Assembly (NCBI GenBank): GCA_029570205.1
Contig: JAKQSI010000026.1
Span: 1 to 10,575, forward strand
Length of the DNA stretch: 10,575 nucleotides
DNA from: Candidatus Omnitrophota bacterium
GTDB lineage: Bacteria; Hinthialibacterota; Hinthialibacteria; Hinthialibacterales; JAKPRU01
Direction: 5' to 3'
In this document: positions 6,345 to 10,575 of the stretch, one piece after another
Layout of the letters: every line of letters begins with the position of its first letter
Position numbering within the stretch: the stretch's first letter is position 1
Notes under the pieces: model-generated
What the model was told of the DNA's origin: nothing
Databases searched by the model: none
The model's input: the letters and a program-made list of their open reading frames with translations, nothing else
Program-made: the position numbers and the translations under genes

Positions 6345-8972
6345 ATGGTAATGATGAACGCCCAGCTGAGTACGGGCCTTCCCGGCCTGGACCGCGTGAT
6401 CCGCGGAATTATCCCGGGCGATAATGTCGTCTGGCGTGTCGATTCGATTGACGATTATCTCGCTTTTGTCAAACCGTACTGCAGCAGTGCCATCCGACTT
6501 GAAAGGAAACTCGTCTATTTTCGATTCGCCAAACACGATCCCCTGCTCACAGGAGATTCCGGGGCTGACATTTACACGATCGATCCGCAATCCGGTTTCG
6601 AGAGCTTCATCACGGAAATCCACCAGCGAATCAAGCAAGCCGGACTTGGAGCCTTTTTTGTCTTCGATTGCCTGTCCGATCTGGCGGTGGATTGGTACAG
6701 CGACCAGATGCTCGGGAATTTCTTTATGTTGACCTGCCCTTATCTCTATGACCTGGAAACCATCGCCTATTTCGGTCTCCTGAGAAATTACCATTCCTAC
6801 CACGCGGTTTCCGCCATCGCGGAAACGGCCCAAGTTTTTCTTGATGTCTACCGTCACCAGGGAAACATCTACGTTCGTCCGATGAAGGTGCAGCAACGCA
6901 ACTCCCCGATGATGTTCATGTTTCACATTTGGGAGAACTCCACCTTTCGACCGGTAGCCGACAGCTCCACAATTGCGGAGATCCTGAATTCCTCCCCCTG
7001 GTCGGGCGTCGAATCCGCCAGTCCCCGGATGAATATCTGGAACCGGATATTTCGACAGGCGGAGGATATCCGGCAAAAGACGGCTGAAGAAAAGGAATAT
7101 TCTGCCGAGACTCAAGAAGTCTTTCACCGACTTTTGCGAATGATTGTATCGCGTGATGAGCGGATGTTTCGGCTCGCGAAGAAGTATTTTACGCTGAAAG
7201 ACTTGCTCGATATCGGCAAGCGGATGATCGGAACCGGATTAGTCGGTGGAAAATCGGTCGGCATGTTGCTGGCTCGCGCCATTCTGAGGCAGGCAAGCGA
7301 TCGTTGGCGAGACCTGCTGGAGGTTCATGATTCTGTCTTTATCGGCTCGGACGTTTTTTACACATTTCTGGTTCAGAACGGATGCTGGTGGAAACGTCCG
7401 GAGAAAAGAGACATCCATACGATGCTCAGCGTGGCAGAGATCGCCCGGCAGCGGATTCTAATGGGGACTTTCCCGGATCACATTATTAAACAATTTGCGG
7501 ACATGCTCGACTATTTCGGACAATCGCCGATTATCGTTCGATCCAGTAGTCTTCTGGAGGACAATTTCGGGAATTCCTTTGCGGGTAAATATGAGAGTGT
7601 GTTCTGCGCCAACCAGGGTTCCCGGCATAAGCGGCTCGAAGATTTCATGTTTGCGGTGCGCACGATCTATGCCAGCACCATGAGCGAGAAAGCGATCCGC
7701 TATCGCGCCGGACGGGGACTGCTGGATTCGGAAGAACAGATGGCCCTTCTGGTACAGCGTGTCTCCGGCTCTCTGTATGGCAGCCTGTTTTATCCGCAGA
7801 TTGCCGGAACGGGATTTTCATTCAATCCGTATGTCTGGAGCGAAAGGATCGACCCGGAGGCAGGGGTGCTTCGCCTGGTGTTCGGACTTGGAACCCGCGC
7901 GGTAGATCGCTCGGATGACGACTACACGCGAGTGGTGGCGTTGAACGCACCCGAACGAAGGCCGGAGGGAAGCCCGGAGGCGGCAAGGCAATACGCACAG
8001 CGTAAAGTCGATGTATTGGATCTGGAGGCCAATCAGCTGGTCTCGCGGAGTTTTATGCAGGTCGCTGAACACGGTGAAGGACTTCCGATTGATCTCTTCG
8101 CATCCGACCGTTCAGGACCGGTCCGGGCCGATAATTCGGGAATATCGCGCAATCCATCAGACTGGAGCCTGACTTTTGAAAAGCTACTTTCCCGCTCCGA
8201 TTTTCCGAAGAACATGCGCGAGATGCTGGCGACACTTCGCGAGGCCTACGACTACCCGGTAGACATTGAATTTACCGCCAATTTCGAGAACGAACATACA
8301 TACCGGATCAATCTCGTACAATGCCGACCGTTCCAGGTAAAGGGAACCGGCGTGATTGTTCCGTTCCCCGAGAATATCGACGAGAAAAACCTTATTTTGG
8401 AGACAAAGGGGCCTGTAATCGGTCATAGCCGTTCGGACACGGTGGATCGATTGATTTATGTCACTCCGTCGATATACGGGCAGATGCCGCTGAATGATCG
8501 CTATTCCGTGGCCCGGCTGATCGGCAGGCTGACTCATATCGAGCCGCCGAATTCGCAGAGGAATGTGATGCTTCTTGGTCCGGGTCGTTGGGGGACGACC
8601 ACGCCATCGCTGGGTGTTCCGGTTTCCTTTGCGGAGATTAACACGGTGTCTTTCCTATGCGAGATTGTGGCCATGCGCGAGGACCTTGTGCCGGATGTGT
8701 CGTTGGGAACGCACTTTTTCAGTGAATTGATCGAGATGAACATGCTTTACCTGGCATTGTATCCTGACCAGGAAAACAACTACCTGAAACGGTCCTTTTT
8801 CGAGGAGTCACCCAACAAGTTGATCGAGTTGCTTCCGAATGTCGAGAAGTGGGCGGAGGTGGTTCGAGTGATTGACATGACAGATGCCGCTCCCGGGCGT
8901 GTGCTTCGGTTGAATGCGAACACGCTCAAGCAGGAGGCGGTTTGCTATCTGGAGCGGGCCGAGACGTTTTGA
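6345..8972 (+). CDS. PEP/pyruvate-binding domain protein with degenerate KaiC-like N-terminus
   Basis: An 875-residue soluble protein. Residues 9-21 (STGLPGLDRVIRG) match the opening of KaiC/RecA-like ATPases. The phosphate-binding loop that should follow is replaced by IPGDNVVWRVDSIDDY, so Walker A is missing. A Walker-B-like strand, AFFVFD (103-108), and KaiC-like C-terminal strands (about 158-195) remain. After a charged helical linker (about 235-290) comes a PEP synthase/PPDK ATP-binding domain: GLVGGKSVGM (298-307), IVRSSSLLEDNFGNSFAGKYES (397-418), QRVSGSLYG (471-479) and VDIEFTAN ... INLVQCRPF (639-663). The usual TxGGxxSH phosphohistidine domain and the PEP-binding barrel are absent. 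The C-terminus (about 670-875, with LLGPGRWGTTTPSLGVP) is unfamiliar. It could phosphorylate an unknown acceptor or only bind ATP; function is not established. ATG 6345 has GGAG 7 bases upstream. Confidence 0.75.
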   Translation: MVMMNAQLSTGLPGLDRVIRGIIPGDNVVWRVDSIDDYLAFVKPYCSSAIRLERKLVYFRFAKHDPLLTGDSGADIYTIDPQSGFESFITEIHQRIKQAGLGAFFVFDCLSDLAVDWYSDQMLGNFFMLTCPYLYDLETIAYFGLLRNYHSYHAVSAIAETAQVFLDVYRHQGNIYVRPMKVQQRNSPMMFMFHIWENSTFRPVADSSTIAEILNSSPWSGVESASPRMNIWNRIFRQAEDIRQKTAEEKEYSAETQEVFHRLLRMIVSRDERMFRLAKKYFTLKDLLDIGKRMIGTGLVGGKSVGMLLARAILRQASDRWRDLLEVHDSVFIGSDVFYTFLVQNGCWWKRPEKRDIHTMLSVAEIARQRILMGTFPDHIIKQFADMLDYFGQSPIIVRSSSLLEDNFGNSFAGKYESVFCANQGSRHKRLEDFMFAVRTIYASTMSEKAIRYRAGRGLLDSEEQMALLVQRVSGSLYGSLFYPQIAGTGFSFNPYVWSERIDPEAGVLRLVFGLGTRAVDRSDDDYTRVVALNAPERRPEGSPEAARQYAQRKVDVLDLEANQLVSRSFMQVAEHGEGLPIDLFASDRSGPVRADNSGISRNPSDWSLTFEKLLSRSDFPKNMREMLATLREAYDYPVDIEFTANFENEHTYRINLVQCRPFQVKGTGVIVPFPENIDEKNLILETKGPVIGHSRSDTVDRLIYVTPSIYGQMPLNDRYSVARLIGRLTHIEPPNSQRNVMLLGPGRWGTTTPSLGVPVSFAEINTVSFLCEIVAMREDLVPDVSLGTHFFSELIEMNMLYLALYPDQENNYLKRSFFEESPNKLIELLPNVEKWAEVVRVIDMTDAAPGRVLRLNANTLKQEAVCYLERAETF

Positions 8973-8999
8973 GCCGGGCCCGGGAAGGGGGTTGATCTC

Positions 9000-9028
9000 T
9001 TGCGGTCCGTGCGGGCTGATGGTAAAAG
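9000..9028 (+). promoter_or_regulatory. Possible promoter of tRNA-Arg
   Basis: TTGCGG (9000-9005) and TAAAAG (9023-9028) with a 17-bp spacer lie upstream of the tRNA; they match consensus at 3 and 4 of 6 positions. The expected start would be about 15 bases before the mature 5' end. Weak on sequence alone. Confidence 0.3.
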
Positions 9029-9049
9029 ACTGATTGATGGTTGTTCATT

Positions 9050-9123
9050 GCGCCGATGGCTCAATTGGATAGAGCATCTGACTACGGATCAGAAGGTTGG
9101 GGGTTCGATTCCCTCTCGGCGCG
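9050..9123 (+). tRNA. tRNA-Arg (anticodon ACG)
   Basis: A complete 74-nt cloverleaf. The acceptor arm is GCGCCGA/TCGGCGC with discriminator G. The D arm is GCTC/GAGC. The anticodon stem TCTGA/TCAGA encloses loop CTACGGA with anticodon ACG, normally edited to ICG to read CGU, CGC and CGA. The variable loop is AGGTT. The T arm GGGGG/CCCTC, with one G-U pair, closes loop TTCGATT. CCA is not encoded and must be added enzymatically. Phage genes begin about 600 bp downstream, so its 3' end is a natural candidate for an integration site, though no integrase is visible. Confidence 0.97.
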
Positions 9124-9729
9124 GGTTGAAAAGACTGGACTTACGTACTTCCCACCGGACCCTCAATTTCCCGGAGTGAGCATAGAGTGAGCAGGAGAGG
9201 GAAACACCGGCCCCTTTTGACGCACCCCGGACGGCCCGGAAATGTCCCGGTTCCCCGTCCAGCCCGGACGATATGAGACTCATCCCCTCATTCCATCGCC
9301 CCACAGAACGAAAATCCGGCCTGTCCCTGCAAGACATGAGATCAGGAATGCAATCGCGCCCGGTTCCGGGTTCCCGTGGAAAGGGTGAGAGGTTCCCCCT
9401 GGTCCGCTTCGATCCCGATCCGGCCCCACCTGTCCCGATCCGCGCCGATGGTTTCCGAAGGGTGAGACAACCCCCGGTTCCTGCGGATGGGACCCATGTT
9501 CGCACAGGAACGGAATGCACCGCGCCGCCGATGGTCTGGACGGATGGGAGTCCGGTCCGATGGGAGAGGGTGAGAATGCCCGGATTGGACCCGTTGCCCC
9601 TGTGCGCCTGGAAGGGTGGCCCCGGACGGTCCGATCCCTGGAAGGTCTATCAACCGATGGGACCCCCGCGCCGCCCAGGTCGAAAATGAGGAAACCCCGG
9701 ACGGCCAAGGGAGGTTAAACGAAAATGGC
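9124..9729. other. GC-rich repetitive stretch without recognisable genes
   Basis: About 600 bp in which several frames on both strands are open, but the translations are Pro/Gly/Arg/Ser-rich and match no family I know. It contains reiterated words: GGGTGAGA at 9383, 9460 and 9568, each followed within a few bases by a C-run, and CCCCGGACGGYCC at 9225 and 9620 with a truncated copy at 9695. This looks like a degenerate repeat array or decayed DNA between the tRNA and phage genes. The open frames are explained by low stop-codon density in GC-rich sequence. Confidence 0.45.
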
Positions 9730-10011
9730 CTATGGCATGAGATCGAATTGTTGTGCAACCTGCCTGATGTCTTGCCGAATCGCTTCCAGTGCTTCCATGA
9801 TCCGCTGCGGGTCACTGCCGGGAATGGCCCGGACCTTCCGCCGGAAAACATATTGCAGCGCGTCCTCGAAGGTATTGCACCATGCCTCGACCATCCAGGA
9901 TTCTCCGGTTGACGATTTGCTTTTATGGTGCTCTTTGGATTTCCGCCGTGATACCTGCCAGCTCAATTCCGTTGATTCAATCTTCCAGGCGGGTCCAACT
10001 TCCAGAAACAT
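9730..10011 (-). CDS. Small phage-type protein of unknown function
   Basis: A 93-residue protein from ATG 10011, with AGAAAGGG as ribosome binding site 9 bases upstream. It begins 30 bases after the stop codon of the terminase small subunit gene and reads the same way, so the two are probably one transcript. The layout is a basic N-terminal part (TELSWQVSRRKSKEHHKSK), an aromatic middle (SWMVEAWCNTFEDALQYVFRRKVRA), and a C-terminal amphipathic helix (DPQRIMEALEAIRQDIRQVAQQF). I recall similar short proteins near terminase genes of tailed phages, with the pattern 'W.v..r ... yf.sle.Al..ll..kvr ... l.e.i..', but their role is unknown. Assignment as phage-derived rests mainly on its neighbour. 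Confidence 0.6.
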   Translation of the reverse strand: MFLEVGPAWKIESTELSWQVSRRKSKEHHKSKSSTGESWMVEAWCNTFEDALQYVFRRKVRAIPGSDPQRIMEALEAIRQDIRQVAQQFDLMP

Positions 10012-10041
10012 CGTTTCAAGCCCTTTCTGACTGTCATACGG

Positions 10042-10575
10042 TCAATCTGAGGCACGATCTCGGTCCGGTCCGGTACTTTCATCCGCAGCAGTTTGCGCCC
10101 GTAGGAGGTTCTTGCGTTGCCCCTGTTTCAAAAACTTGTCGAATGCGCTTTCTTCCGATGGTTCGATCTCTCGGAGAGGGATACCGCGCCGGGACTTCGG
10201 CCCGTTCATGCCGAACCGATCCGCAAGGTCATTGAATGCACGTGTCAATTCCCGACAAACGCGAAAACGTGGGTTTGACTTGCGCAATCCGCTTGCCGCC
10301 ATGTATGCGCTTCCTTCCTCCAGCAAGAGGGTCTCTTCGCGTTTGAGTAGGCTCCAGATCCGGCAAAGTTGAATGAATGCCAGCCGGTCGATCTCCGAAA
10401 GCAATCCCATCCCGGCCAACTGCGCCGCATGTTGCTTCCAGAAACCAGCCGCCAACTTATCGGTGCGCAGTTCGACAGGACAGCGCAAAGAACGGAGAGG
10501 TTCCGGTTCGATCTTGCCGCCGGAATCCCGATCCCGGCGATACGTGCCCCTGAGTTTCAAGACGTTCGACGGTGT
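10042..10575 (-). CDS. Phage terminase small subunit, P27 family (partial, 5' end outside window)
   Basis: The frame is open to the window edge and about 177 residues are visible. The visible N-terminus reads TPSNVLKLRGTYRRDR, matching the family pattern 'kP..lk.L.GtyRkdR', so the real start is just beyond 10575; TTG 10560 would cut this conserved stretch. The core (AAGFWKQHAAQLAGMGLLSE, IDRLAFIQLCRIWSLLKREE, NPRFRVCRELTRAFNDLADRFGM) follows the P27 terminase layout of a helical domain with the 'GLLTelDr.al...c..w' signature and a C-terminal 'a...l...a..fGltP.sR.r' motif (FGMNGPKSRRGIP). The small terminase recognises phage DNA and delivers it to the large terminase for packaging. A large terminase gene would normally follow, but only the 93-residue gene does, so this is a prophage edge or remnant. 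Confidence 0.8.
   Translation of the reverse strand, partial: TPSNVLKLRGTYRRDRDSGGKIEPEPLRSLRCPVELRTDKLAAGFWKQHAAQLAGMGLLSEIDRLAFIQLCRIWSLLKREETLLLEEGSAYMAASGLRKSNPRFRVCRELTRAFNDLADRFGMNGPKSRRGIPLREIEPSEESAFDKFLKQGQRKNLLRAQTAADESTGPDRDRASD

Noticed and set aside
6210-7127. 305-codon minus-strand open frame
   Set aside because: It is antisense to the start of the PEP-synthase-like gene, whose encoded domains are recognisable.
9089-9520. Minus-strand open frame of 143 codons ending in EGIEPPTF
   Set aside because: Its C-terminal end is the antisense of tRNA-Arg, a well-known spurious peptide, and the rest is low-complexity Gly/Arg/Ser sequence.
9280-9851. Overlapping open frames on both strands (for example 9280-9708 minus, 9342-9851 minus, 9273-9689 plus)
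   Set aside because: They overlap one another in different frames, are Pro/Gly/Arg-rich and match no family; low stop frequency in GC-rich repetitive DNA explains them.

Overview
The window looks like a chromosomal segment of a bacterium. It carries a lipoprotein signal with a lipobox, a tRNA-Arg without an encoded CCA, a hexameric bacterial-type NADP glutamate dehydrogenase, and dispersed hairpin repeats in and between genes. The repeats, the NrpR-type regulator and the lipoprotein GH42-like enzyme suggest an uncultured, probably Gram-negative lineage. I cannot name the phylum from sequence alone.

Layout: (1) 17-427, a small exported protein with an SH3-like C-terminus. (2) 489-566, a hairpin-rich repeat element, then a lipoprotein GH42-like beta-galactosidase (701-3172) that carries two dispersed hairpin repeats in frame. 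(3) 3173-3437, a gene-free gap with the gdhA terminator. (4) gdhA on the minus strand (3438-4781). (5) A 486-bp divergent intergenic region (4782-5267) with two matching TGGY-N6-GCCA palindromes. (6) An NrpR-type regulator on the plus strand (about 5268-6263) with no usual start codon. (7) A fusion protein (6345-8972) with a KaiC/RecA-like N-terminus lacking Walker A and a PEP-synthase-like ATP-binding domain lacking the phosphohistidine domain. (8) tRNA-Arg(ACG) at 9050-9123. (9) About 600 bp of GC-rich repetitive sequence with no recognisable gene. (10) Two minus-strand phage genes, including a P27-family terminase small subunit that runs off the window end.

The most coherent biology is in the centre. 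NrpR senses 2-oxoglutarate and represses nitrogen-assimilation genes in methanogenic archaea, and here a single-domain relative faces the gene for glutamate dehydrogenase, a 2-oxoglutarate-consuming enzyme. The palindromes between them have the 14-bp, 6-bp-spacer geometry of archaeal NrpR operators, and one overlaps the predicted -10 box of the regulator gene. This suggests an autoregulated local nitrogen circuit. The right end is probably the edge of a prophage or its remnant next to a tRNA gene.
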